This document shows positions 1 through 9,361 of a stretch of 64,000 nucleotides of DNA, one piece after another; position 1 is the stretch's first letter; every line of letters begins with the position of its first letter. Source of the DNA: Moraxella sp. (GTDB taxonomy: Bacteria; Pseudomonadota; Gammaproteobacteria; Pseudomonadales; Moraxellaceae); contig NZ_JAUNDY010000008.1 of assembly GCF_030525845.1 (NCBI RefSeq), positions 1 through 64,000 of the forward strand. Direction: 5' to 3'. The notes under the pieces are model-generated. The model had not been told where the DNA came from. It saw nothing but the letters and a program-made list of their open reading frames with translations, and did not search any database. The position numbers were made by a program, and so were the translations under genes.

Positions 1-76
1 GACCGATACGCCCAAAATAAACATAAACCCCAATTGGAAATTCAAAAGTTTTGCCATCAAAGGTAAATGTATTCAT
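1..76 (-). CDS. Small membrane protein paralog, N-terminus only (cut by window edge)
   Basis: The minus strand opens with ATG at 76 and reads MNTFTFDGKTFEFPIGVYVY before running off the window. The first 15 residues nearly match the N-terminus of the gene at 101-577 (MDTFNFDGKTFEFPIAVYA), so these are tandem paralogs 24 bases apart. Only about 25 codons are visible, and no function can be assigned. Confidence 0.6.
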   Translation of the reverse strand, partial: MNTFTFDGKTFEFPIGVYVYFGRIG

Positions 77-100
77 GTCATATTTCCCAATTTAATCTTA

Positions 101-577
101 TTAAAAAATGCTAAGGTTTTTTTGTTGGTCAAAATGATGTTTTTGATTGCCAAAATACGCATTTTTTGGATTAAGATAAACAAGCAGTTTTTCCTTATCT
201 TTATCATTGTTATCAAGGGTATAAAAATACAATAAAGACTGCTTGCCGTTTTGGTTTATTATTGTCTGTTCCAAAAAATGCAAGTCCTGCCAAGCGATAT
301 GGCGTGGCGTGGGTCTTGTTATGACCACCTTGTCGGCGTGTAATATCATGGCAGGCTTTTTTGCGGATAATAATGCCGACGTTATCAATAGTGCAAATAT
401 GGCATATATCGCCAATGTCCATGCGTTTTGAGTAATTATGGCAAACCCCACCGCCACACCAAAGCCGATAAGGTTTATGAGTATGGCGGTTAGTAATAGG
501 GCTTTTTCCGAATGGGGCGTGGCATAGACGGCAATGGGAAATTCAAAAGTTTTGCCGTCAAAATTAAATGTATCCAT
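101..577 (-). CDS. Hypothetical small membrane protein (tandem paralog)
   Basis: This 158-residue protein is not recognised. After the conserved N-terminal motif FNFDGKTFEFPI it has two adjacent hydrophobic segments at about residues 28-70, which suggests two membrane helices. A mixed, Lys/Asn/Gln-rich C-terminal half follows and would sit in the cytoplasm, resembling the bacterial-PH-like architecture of small YcxB/YdbT-type proteins; that comparison is inference only. A paralog begins immediately downstream at 76 on the same strand. The downstream neighbour in the same direction, beyond the paralog, is outside the window. Confidence 0.55.
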   Translation of the reverse strand: MDTFNFDGKTFEFPIAVYATPHSEKALLLTAILINLIGFGVAVGFAIITQNAWTLAIYAIFALLITSALLSAKKPAMILHADKVVITRPTPRHIAWQDLHFLEQTIINQNGKQSLLYFYTLDNNDKDKEKLLVYLNPKNAYFGNQKHHFDQQKNLSIF

Positions 578-611
578 TTGATTTTTTCACATTGTTGTAA
601 CCGTGCTTTAT

Positions 612-1487
612 TTAGGCTTTCTGCCAGTCGTAAATATTCTTTTTATAAGCCAGCACCAACAAAATCACCCCTGCGATAATCATCGGCAGACTATACAGTT
701 GCCCCTTACTCATCCAGCCAAAGATGAGTTCATAGCCCACATCGGGCTGACGGAAAAACTCGGTGGTAAAACGGCTACACCCATAACCCAGCAAAAACAG
801 AGCAGACACGGCATAGCGAGGGCGAGGCTTGCTACTAAACCACCAAAGCAAGATAAACAGTAGCACGCCTTCACTAAATGCCTGATAAAGCTGGCTTGGG
901 TGGCGTGGCAGTAGGTAGTATTCGCCCATTTGGTGTGCAATGGCGTGTAGGCTTTGGTCGGCATTGATGAGGTCGTGGTCGGCAGACACCGCTTGTGGAA
1001 AGTACATAAGGTGTGCATAATCGCCGTGCGAGACACGCCCCCACAGCTCGCCGTTAATAAAGTTACCAATCCGCCCAAACAGCAAGCCTAACGGCACGCA
1101 AGGGGCGACAAAGTCCAGCACGGTAAAGGGTGATTTTTTGTATTTTTTGGCAAAAAAGAACATGGCAACGACCACGCCCATAAAGCCTCCGTGAAAGCTC
1201 ATGCCTCCCTCCCAGACCTTGAACAGATAGGCGGGATTGGCTAAAAATTCACTAAAATTATACAAAATCACATAGCCAATGCGACCACCCAAAATCACGC
1301 CCATTGCCCCAAAAAATATCAAATCCGAGACCGCCTCGCCCGTAAAGTCGCCCCGCTTTTTGCCCCAAAAAGTTGCCAGTAGATAAGCGGATAAAAAAGC
1401 AAGCAAGTACATCAGTCCATACCAATGTACTTGCAAAAAGCCCAAATCAAGGGCGACAGGGTTAAATTGTGGGTGTGTGATTGCCAT
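612..1487 (-). CDS. lgt: Prolipoprotein diacylglyceryl transferase
   Basis: Lgt moves a diacylglyceryl group from phosphatidylglycerol to the lipobox cysteine of prolipoproteins in the inner membrane, the first step of lipoprotein maturation. The 291-residue length is usual. Several membrane helices are visible, with the family motifs HWYGLMYLLAF near residue 21, GGRIGYV near 88, GGMSFHGGFMG near 114 and LFGRIGNFINGELWGR near 155, which holds the conserved Arg and Asn-Gly-Glu cluster. The C-terminal segment FTTEFFRQPD is also typical. Several predicted substrates (lipoproteins at 1612, 13707, 15615, 42080, 55901 and 56793) lie in this same window. The gene appears monocistronic. Confidence 0.95.
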   Translation of the reverse strand: MAITHPQFNPVALDLGFLQVHWYGLMYLLAFLSAYLLATFWGKKRGDFTGEAVSDLIFFGAMGVILGGRIGYVILYNFSEFLANPAYLFKVWEGGMSFHGGFMGVVVAMFFFAKKYKKSPFTVLDFVAPCVPLGLLFGRIGNFINGELWGRVSHGDYAHLMYFPQAVSADHDLINADQSLHAIAHQMGEYYLLPRHPSQLYQAFSEGVLLFILLWWFSSKPRPRYAVSALFLLGYGCSRFTTEFFRQPDVGYELIFGWMSKGQLYSLPMIIAGVILLVLAYKKNIYDWQKA

Positions 1488-1578
1488 AAAATGATGAAAA
1501 TTTGTCGTATAAAATCTGCCTATGATAGCAAATTTTTGGGGATTTTAAAATGGGATTTGGGGGTTGATGATGGGTATT

Positions 1579-1604
1579 AAAAAGGGTATCTTTGCGATAC
1601 CCAT
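1579..1604 (-). terminator. Rho-independent terminator
   Basis: GGGTATC (1584-1590) and GATACCC (1596-1602) form a perfect 7-bp stem with a 5-base loop. On the minus strand it is followed by a T-run, so it ends the lipoprotein gene that stops at 1612. Confidence 0.75.
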
Positions 1605-1611
1605 TTATCAA

Positions 1612-2010
1612 TTACTGTTCGCCATAGATTTTGATGTTTTGGGCGAATGTACAGCCCTTTTGACGACCAGCAATGACCATCGCATCGTGTTCGCCGTAGA
1701 GCTTGGCAAGTGTGTTGGTTTTAGCTTGTCTGGCGTTGCCGTTACCTAGACCTGCCCCCAAGCTAATAGAGGGATAAATACCGCCACGACCACCCACGAT
1801 ACCGATACCAACGCCCGTGCTGGACAATCCGATGTTTTGTTTTTCGGTGGATTTGGCGACATTGCTGATACGAGTCACTTCGCTTTGTAGGGTGGAGCAG
1901 TCATAGCTTTGGTAGTTGGCAGGGTTGATGTATTGGGGTGCAATACTGGTGGTGGCACAGCCTGTTAGTATGGCGGTGGTGGCAGTTAGGGTAAGGATAA
2001 TTTTTTTCAT
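1612..2010 (-). CDS. Small outer-membrane-type lipoprotein, function unknown
   Basis: The 132-residue product begins MKKIILTLTATTAILTGCAT, a clear type II signal peptide with lipobox LTGC, so the mature protein is a lipoprotein starting at Cys18. The middle carries a glycine-rich stretch at about residues 66-90. The C-terminal third holds two further Cys-flanked segments around KLYGEHDAMVIAGRQKGC. The family is not one I can name; small lipoproteins with a metalloprotease-like glycine-zipper middle occur in Acinetobacter and relatives. It has its own terminator and sits between lgt and bolA. Confidence 0.7.
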   Translation of the reverse strand: MKKIILTLTATTAILTGCATTSIAPQYINPANYQSYDCSTLQSEVTRISNVAKSTEKQNIGLSSTGVGIGIVGGRGGIYPSISLGAGLGNGNARQAKTNTLAKLYGEHDAMVIAGRQKGCTFAQNIKIYGEQ

Positions 2011-2051
2011 GATATGGTCCTATTGATGGGATAAAATTTTTAAAAGTGAAA

Positions 2052-2372
2052 TTAGTTTTTATTTTGCCCTGCACAGCGTGGACTGTCAGGAGCAACGGTC
2101 AAATCCGCCCATTCATCAGGCGTATAAGCATGGATAGCAAGTGCATGAACCGTGCCACCGCCATGTGTCAAATAAGGGGCAACCGCCCCATAAACCAGCT
2201 GATGACGGCTGGCAAGACGCTTACCTACAAACTCTGAACTGACGATAACCAGCTTAAAATGACTTTCTTTGCCTTCAAAATACCCTGCGTGCATGTGGCT
2301 TTCGTTATCAAGGCTAAGATGGGTGGGGTTTAGCGTTTGCAAGGCTTGGGTTAGGGCGATTTGTGTTGTCAT
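2052..2372 (-). CDS. bolA: BolA family protein
   Basis: BolA-type proteins bind monothiol glutaredoxins and Fe-S clusters or DNA, and influence cell shape and iron handling. The central motif runs from the conserved Ser-His-Leu of the first strand through the HMHAGYFEGKESHFKLVIVS region to the signature FVGKRLASRHQLVYG (about residues 55-70). The C-terminal helix GGGTVHALAIHAYTPDEW matches the family end. The product is 106 residues from ATG 2372; a TTG 15 bases upstream would add five residues and is less likely. It diverges from the Oxidored-like gene at 2453. Confidence 0.9.
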   Translation of the reverse strand: MTTQIALTQALQTLNPTHLSLDNESHMHAGYFEGKESHFKLVIVSSEFVGKRLASRHQLVYGAVAPYLTHGGGTVHALAIHAYTPDEWADLTVAPDSPRCAGQNKN

Positions 2373-2452
2373 GATAAATATTGCCAAGATGAATAAAACA
2401 CGATTATAATAACACAGTCTGAAAATTTTATCATATTTAGTTGAGTATCATC

Positions 2453-2611
2453 ATGGCAGACGACCAAAATACCGAAATACCGCCACCACCAGAGCCACCA
2501 GAGGACATCGAGTGCTGTCATAATGGCTGTGAGGAGTTGTGCGTGTTTGAGATTTATCGCCAACAAAAAGCAGACTACGAAGCCAAATGGGGTGGTCATT
2601 CCCATGATTGA
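2453..2611 (+). CDS. Oxidored-like domain mini-protein (52 residues)
   Basis: This short ORF encodes MADDQNTEIPPPPEPPEDIE followed by CCHNGCEELCVFEIY and a Tyr-containing tail. The Pro-rich start, then C-C-x3-C-x4-C with CVFEIY, is the signature of the small Oxidored-like family (related to the N-terminal domain of eukaryotic OXLD1), a probable metal- or redox-active mini-protein of unknown role. It is divergent from bolA across 80 bases and about 100 bases upstream of hemH on the same strand. The identification rests on the cysteine pattern only. Confidence 0.75.
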   Translation: MADDQNTEIPPPPEPPEDIECCHNGCEELCVFEIYRQQKADYEAKWGGHSHD

Positions 2612-2712
2612 TGGTGCTGGTTGGTCTTTTAAAAGATAAAATTTCAAAAAATAATTGGGCGGACATCGCCAAAAAATGCTACACTAAGGCAAATTTTAAA
2701 TGATAAATATTC

Positions 2713-3675
2713 ATGAAAACCGCCATTCTCCTTGTCAATTTAGGTACGCCTGATGAACCCACGCAAACGGGGGTTCGCCGTTATTTGCGTGAGTTTTTGT
2801 CCGATACTCGAGTGATTGAGATTCCCCCTTTTATCTGGCAAATCATTCTCAATTTATTTGTGCTAACTACTCGCCCCAAACGGGTTGCCCACGCCTATGA
2901 GAGCGTGTGGACGGATGAGGGGTCGCCCCTTTTGGCGATTTTAAAAAAGCAGGCGAGTTTACTCCAAACCGCCCTTGCCAATGATGGTAAAAATATCCCT
3001 GTATTTCCTGCCACCACCTACGGCAACCCTAACATCAAAGATGTGATGAAAGAGTTACACGACAAAGGTTATGATGATTTGATCGTGTTTTCATTGTACC
3101 CACAGTATTCTGCCACGACCACAGGGGCGGTATTTGATAAAGTGGCAGAGTATTGCATGCGTGAACGCAACATGCCTGCCATACAGTTTACTCGTGAGTA
3201 CCATGACCACCCATTGTACATACAGGCGTTGGTGGAGAGCATTAAAAAGCATTGGGCGGAGCATGGACGAGCCGACCGACTGCTCATGAGTTTTCATGGC
3301 ATTCCCAAGCCCTATGCTGACAAAGGCGACCCCTATGCCGAGCAATGCCGTAAAACTGCCGTACTGGTGGCAAGTGAGCTTGGGCTTGGGGCGAACGAGT
3401 GGGCGGTAAGTTTTCAGTCTCGCTTTGGGGCTCAGGAGTGGCTCAAACCCTATACCGATGAGCTGTTGGGTGAATGGGGGGCTCAGGGCGTGTCCGTGCA
3501 AGTGCTCAGCCCTGCATTCAGTGCCGATTGCTTAGAAACGTTAGAAGAGCTGGCGGTCGAGAACCGTGATAACTTCATCAATGCGGGAGGTAAATCCTAC
3601 GAATATATCCCTGCACTCAACACAGATGATTTGCACATTGAGATGATGAGGCAGATTGTGGGGCGGTATTTGTAA
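2713..3675 (+). CDS. hemH: Ferrochelatase
   Basis: Ferrochelatase inserts Fe2+ into protoporphyrin IX, the last step of haem synthesis. The 320-residue length fits the short bacterial form. It starts MKTAILLVNLGTPDEPT, the family N-terminus. VWTDEGSPLL (near residue 75), LYPQYSATTTGA (near 130), SFHGIPKPYADKGDPY with the metal-binding His (near 194), and SPAFSADCLETLEEL with the catalytic Glu (near 268) are all present. It follows the Oxidored-like mini-protein and precedes zipA on the same strand, with no clear operon link to either. Confidence 0.96.
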   Translation: MKTAILLVNLGTPDEPTQTGVRRYLREFLSDTRVIEIPPFIWQIILNLFVLTTRPKRVAHAYESVWTDEGSPLLAILKKQASLLQTALANDGKNIPVFPATTYGNPNIKDVMKELHDKGYDDLIVFSLYPQYSATTTGAVFDKVAEYCMRERNMPAIQFTREYHDHPLYIQALVESIKKHWAEHGRADRLLMSFHGIPKPYADKGDPYAEQCRKTAVLVASELGLGANEWAVSFQSRFGAQEWLKPYTDELLGEWGAQGVSVQVLSPAFSADCLETLEELAVENRDNFINAGGKSYEYIPALNTDDLHIEMMRQIVGRYL

Positions 3676-3782
3676 GATATTAACCGAAAAATTTTTACCA
3701 AATGTCGCAAAGTTAATGACGAAACAAATGAAGCATGGTAAACTATCAAAATTTTATACGATAATGTTTGGGATTTTGGCTT

Positions 3783-4667
3783 ATGACCACATTTTTTAGT
3801 ATCATTCTTTTACTTGCAGTGATTGTTGGTATCGTGCTGATGGTTCAGGCACTTCGCAGTAAAGAATTTGGTGGCGACGAGAAGACGCTAGCGTACAAGG
3901 ACGATTTGCCGATTTTGCCAAGAGATGAGCGTGAGTCAGCAACCCTAGAAAATAGCGTAGCAACCGAACCAGAATCAGAAAAGCCTACCGAAGAGACAAA
4001 AGCAGACGCTCTATCTAGTCTTGCGATGGTAGCCAGCCAAAACCCAACCGAGACGACCAGCATTCAAGATGACGAGGCAGGTAGCGATATTACTGATGAC
4101 ATCTTTAAGGATGACTTATTCAAAAAAGACGAAACCGCCAAAAGAGAGCGTTTTACTGTACCGTCTAATGATTTCACCCAAAACTCGCCTGTGCTAGACC
4201 GTCATTTGGAACAACAACAAGTCTTTGACCAAAACAACGACCCGCTACTAAACGCCCAAGAGACGGTAACGGTGGTGATCACACCAAAAGACCAATATAA
4301 TGGACTATCTGGCAAGACCGTGCTTGACATCGTACGTGCCTACGGACTTAAATACGGTGTAATGAATATGTATCATCGCTACGAGCGTGAAGACGGTGCA
4401 GGGCATTTGTGGTTTAGTATGCTGGGGGTAACTCACGAGGGTGTAGAGGCGTTTGATTTAAATACTCTGCCAGATGCTCATTTTACAGGCTTATCACTCT
4501 TTTTGTCGCTTCCGCATCCTCATGCCCTGCGAGGTTTTGATAGTATGGTGTCAGTTGCTCAGATGATTGCCAAAGACATCAGTGCAGATGTGCATGATGA
4601 GGAGGGCTATCTGCTTGATGGGGCATATTTGGCAAAACTACGTGCCAGAGTGTCAGATTATCGCTGA
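3783..4667 (+). CDS. zipA: Cell division protein ZipA
   Basis: ZipA tethers FtsZ polymers to the inner membrane at the division septum. From ATG 3783 the protein is 294 residues: a single N-terminal membrane helix (FFSIILLLAVIVGIVLMVQA), an acidic linker of about 130 residues rich in Glu, Asp, Thr and Lys, and a C-terminal FtsZ-binding domain beginning near residue 165 (TVVITPKDQYNGLSGKTVLD) and including GAGHLWFSMLGVTHEGVEAF. A TTG at 3768 would add five residues but lacks support. ligA follows after a terminator; the zipA-ligA pairing is common in this order. Confidence 0.9.
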   Translation: MTTFFSIILLLAVIVGIVLMVQALRSKEFGGDEKTLAYKDDLPILPRDERESATLENSVATEPESEKPTEETKADALSSLAMVASQNPTETTSIQDDEAGSDITDDIFKDDLFKKDETAKRERFTVPSNDFTQNSPVLDRHLEQQQVFDQNNDPLLNAQETVTVVITPKDQYNGLSGKTVLDIVRAYGLKYGVMNMYHRYEREDGAGHLWFSMLGVTHEGVEAFDLNTLPDAHFTGLSLFLSLPHPHALRGFDSMVSVAQMIAKDISADVHDEEGYLLDGAYLAKLRARVSDYR

Positions 4668-4683
4668 TTGATAGACTTTTTTT

Positions 4684-6787
<2,104 letters not shown>

Positions 6788-6799
6788 TGAGTGGTTGAT

Positions 6800-7696
6800 A
6801 TGAATAAGAAAAATGCCAATCCCACCAACCTATTTTCTATGGTGGGGCTGGTGGTCGGCTGTGTGCTGTTTGGGCTTGGCAGTCTGATTGTCGCTCATGT
6901 GGACGGCGTGGGGGCGTATGCCATGGCGTTTTGGCGACTTTTGATTTCGACAGGGATTTTTGCCCTGCTTGCTCTTTTGTGTCGTCAAACTTTTCCAACT
7001 TCACAAAAAGCGATTGTGCTCGCCCTCGTCTCTGGCGGGGCGTTGGGACTGGATTTGGGGTTGTGGCATGAGAGCATTCATGCAGTAGGGCCAGGCATTT
7101 CTACGCTGTTAAACAGTTTACAAATTTTCTTTTTGGCACTCATTGCCTTTGTGTGGTTTGGTGAGCGACAATCTAAACTGCAAATTGGTAGTCTAATCCT
7201 TGCCTCCATTGGTGTCGCATTCATCGCAAGCCCAGAGTTTGCTCACAACTCGTCCGCCTTGTGGGGTTTTGTTTCGGGGATTTTGTCGGGGGCATTTTTG
7301 GCGGTGTCCATGTCCTTTGTCAGACGCACGCACGAAGTGGCGGAAGTGGCGATTTTTCCGATGATGACGCTCGTGGGGGTGGGTGGGGCGTTGGCATTAT
7401 TGCCACTTATGTTGATGTTTAATCAAGGTCAAATCCTACCCGCCACGCTTTCCGAATGGGGCTGGATTTTGGTCTATGGGGCGGTCATGCAATGTATGGC
7501 ATGGGGGCTGATTGCGTATAGCATTCCCAAAATCGCTTTGTCGCTCACAGGGCTTTTGCTCCTAACCGAGCCTGTCGCCACGCTACTCATTGATTATTTT
7601 TGGTTACATAAGCCGATTAACGCCATGCAATGGGGTGGGGCGTTTTTGGTGATGCTTGCCATTTATTTGGGGTCGCTGAGGGTCAAATCTCATTGA
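6800..7696 (+). CDS. DMT/EamA family transporter
   Basis: This inner-membrane protein of about 298 residues has roughly ten hydrophobic segments in two repeats of five, the EamA (DMT superfamily) plan. Motifs such as GPGISTLLNSLQIFFLALIA at the end of the first repeat and the second-repeat LTEPVATLLIDYF are typical. Substrate is unknown; relatives export amino acids or other metabolites. ATG 6800 is preferred, with a GTG at 6791 as alternative. It lies 12 bases after ligA and is probably co-transcribed. Its last seven bases overlap the 3' end of the convergent ABC exporter gene. Confidence 0.85.
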   Translation: MNKKNANPTNLFSMVGLVVGCVLFGLGSLIVAHVDGVGAYAMAFWRLLISTGIFALLALLCRQTFPTSQKAIVLALVSGGALGLDLGLWHESIHAVGPGISTLLNSLQIFFLALIAFVWFGERQSKLQIGSLILASIGVAFIASPEFAHNSSALWGFVSGILSGAFLAVSMSFVRRTHEVAEVAIFPMMTLVGVGGALALLPLMLMFNQGQILPATLSEWGWILVYGAVMQCMAWGLIAYSIPKIALSLTGLLLLTEPVATLLIDYFWLHKPINAMQWGGAFLVMLAIYLGSLRVKSH

Positions 7697-9285
7697 TTTG
7701 ACGTGGCGAGGGCTTGCAAACGTCCTTGTTTGAGTTGTAAAACCCTGTCAGCACACCCAAAAAATCTGTCATCATGGCTGATGACGATGAGTGTTTTGCC
7801 CATGCGTTTCATGATGGGGATGAGCTGTTCATAAAATACAGTGCGATAATGGGGGTCTTGGTCGGCAGCCCATTCATCTAAGAGCAAAATGGGTTTGTCA
7901 TCGGTGATGGCAAGGAGCAGTGCCACTCGCTTTTTTTGACCTGTGGACAGCTCGGTGTTGGTAATGATGTGGTTGTCAATGATGAGTTTGTGCTTCATTT
8001 GCAACAAATCAAGCCACGTATCAACCAACGCCTCATCACTGCTTAAAATTTTATCAAACAAATAAAAATCCCCAAAAATCCCCGCAAATTGAGCTTGATA
8101 TTGTGTACGGTTGTCATCGGTGATGACGGTATCGTCAAGTTTGATGAAGCCTAAATTGGGCTGATACAGCCCTGTGATGAGCTTGGCGAGGGTGGATTTG
8201 CCAGAGCCGTTATCGCCCACCAAAAACACCACTTCACCTTGATGGAGTGTTAAGTTGATGTCATGTAGGGCAAAGGATTGGTTGTCGTATTGATAACTGA
8301 CGTTGTGCAAAGTGAGCGTTTGCCACGCACGAGGACGGAGGATTTTGTGTTTGTCGAATGTTTGCGTAGCAAGGTGAAGTTCGTGGATTTTTTTGAGGGC
8401 GACTTTGGCGGTTTGGTAGACAGGGTAAGCCCCCACTGCTTTGAGTAGGGGTGTTTGTATAAACAGTATGGTCAGGGCAAAGGTGGTTGCTACTGATTTA
8501 TCCGCCAAATCACCAATGCCAGCGAGCACCAAAATCAACCCAACCCCTGCAAACATCATGATGTTTGACCAATTGACCGCTGACAAATGGTAGGTGTCAG
8601 CTTTGATGATGGTTTGGCGATAGTCGCTTGCGTGCGTGTCAAAGGTGTTAAAAAAATCGCAGGCACGTTCGTGGTTGAAATCGAGCTCCTTTTTGCCGTG
8701 AATGGCGGTTTGGTAATTTTGGTAGAGTTTGTCGCCGATTTGTCGTAATTTATCCAAAAAATGATAAACACGATTGACCAAGACCACACTCGCCCAAACC
8801 ACCGCCACGCTCCACAGCCCAATCACCACAAAGAGTGGCAAGGACAAATACGCCAAATAAACGCCAGCACCGCCCACCAAGATGATGCCGTACACAAGCT
8901 CTGGCAGACGCACAAAAGCGATGTTGAGCGTCTGAATGTCCTCAGACAGACTGGCAAGCAGGCGACTGCTACCTGTTTTTTCCAAATCAGCAAAAGGCGT
9001 GGTTAAAATTCGCCCCACCAAATCTGTTCTTAGGCGATATACAAACTGATGACCCAGATAAGTCATGAAAAATTGCGCAGTAAAAGTCATGACGAGCAAT
9101 ATCCCAATCAACCCCAAAAACTGCACCAAACTTCCCCAATCAAGGTGTTGCTGACTCAGTAGGTGCGTGTTGATAAACATGAGTACGCTCACATTGACCA
9201 GCATGCTCATGAGAGTCAATAGCAGGGTCAGGGCGAGTAGTTTGGGGTTGTGGCGAAAAATCAGGGCAATTGGATTGGTTGTCAT
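7690..9285 (-). CDS. ABC exporter, fused permease/ATPase of the SyrD/PvdE/YojI type
   Basis: This 531-residue half-transporter has about six membrane helices in residues 10-300 and an ATPase domain after about 325. Walker A is GDNGSGKST, the signature is LSTGQKKRVALL (the variant seen in the cyclic-peptide exporter family rather than LSGGQ), Walker B is ILLLDEWAADQD, and the H-loop is VISHDDRFF. Family members export siderophores, lipopeptides or microcins. Its position directly downstream of a siderophore receptor suggests a linked export or periplasmic processing role, which is inference. A terminator separates it from the receptor gene, so it probably has its own promoter. Confidence 0.85.
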   Translation of the reverse strand: MTTNPIALIFRHNPKLLALTLLLTLMSMLVNVSVLMFINTHLLSQQHLDWGSLVQFLGLIGILLVMTFTAQFFMTYLGHQFVYRLRTDLVGRILTTPFADLEKTGSSRLLASLSEDIQTLNIAFVRLPELVYGIILVGGAGVYLAYLSLPLFVVIGLWSVAVVWASVVLVNRVYHFLDKLRQIGDKLYQNYQTAIHGKKELDFNHERACDFFNTFDTHASDYRQTIIKADTYHLSAVNWSNIMMFAGVGLILVLAGIGDLADKSVATTFALTILFIQTPLLKAVGAYPVYQTAKVALKKIHELHLATQTFDKHKILRPRAWQTLTLHNVSYQYDNQSFALHDINLTLHQGEVVFLVGDNGSGKSTLAKLITGLYQPNLGFIKLDDTVITDDNRTQYQAQFAGIFGDFYLFDKILSSDEALVDTWLDLLQMKHKLIIDNHIITNTELSTGQKKRVALLLAITDDKPILLLDEWAADQDPHYRTVFYEQLIPIMKRMGKTLIVISHDDRFFGCADRVLQLKQGRLQALATSNQ

Positions 9286-9323
9286 GGCAAACTTTGGACT
9301 TTAGGTGATTTGAAAGTTGATAA

Positions 9324-9348
9324 AAAAGGGCGAACAACTCGCCCTTTT
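9324..9348 (-). terminator. Rho-independent terminator of the TonB receptor gene
   Basis: AAAAGGGCGA and TCGCCCTTTT form a perfect 10-bp stem around a 5-base loop, in the gap after the receptor stop at 9362. The stem is A/T-flanked on both sides, so it could act in either direction. Confidence 0.85.
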
Positions 9349-9361
9349 GTGGTGTTTTTGA

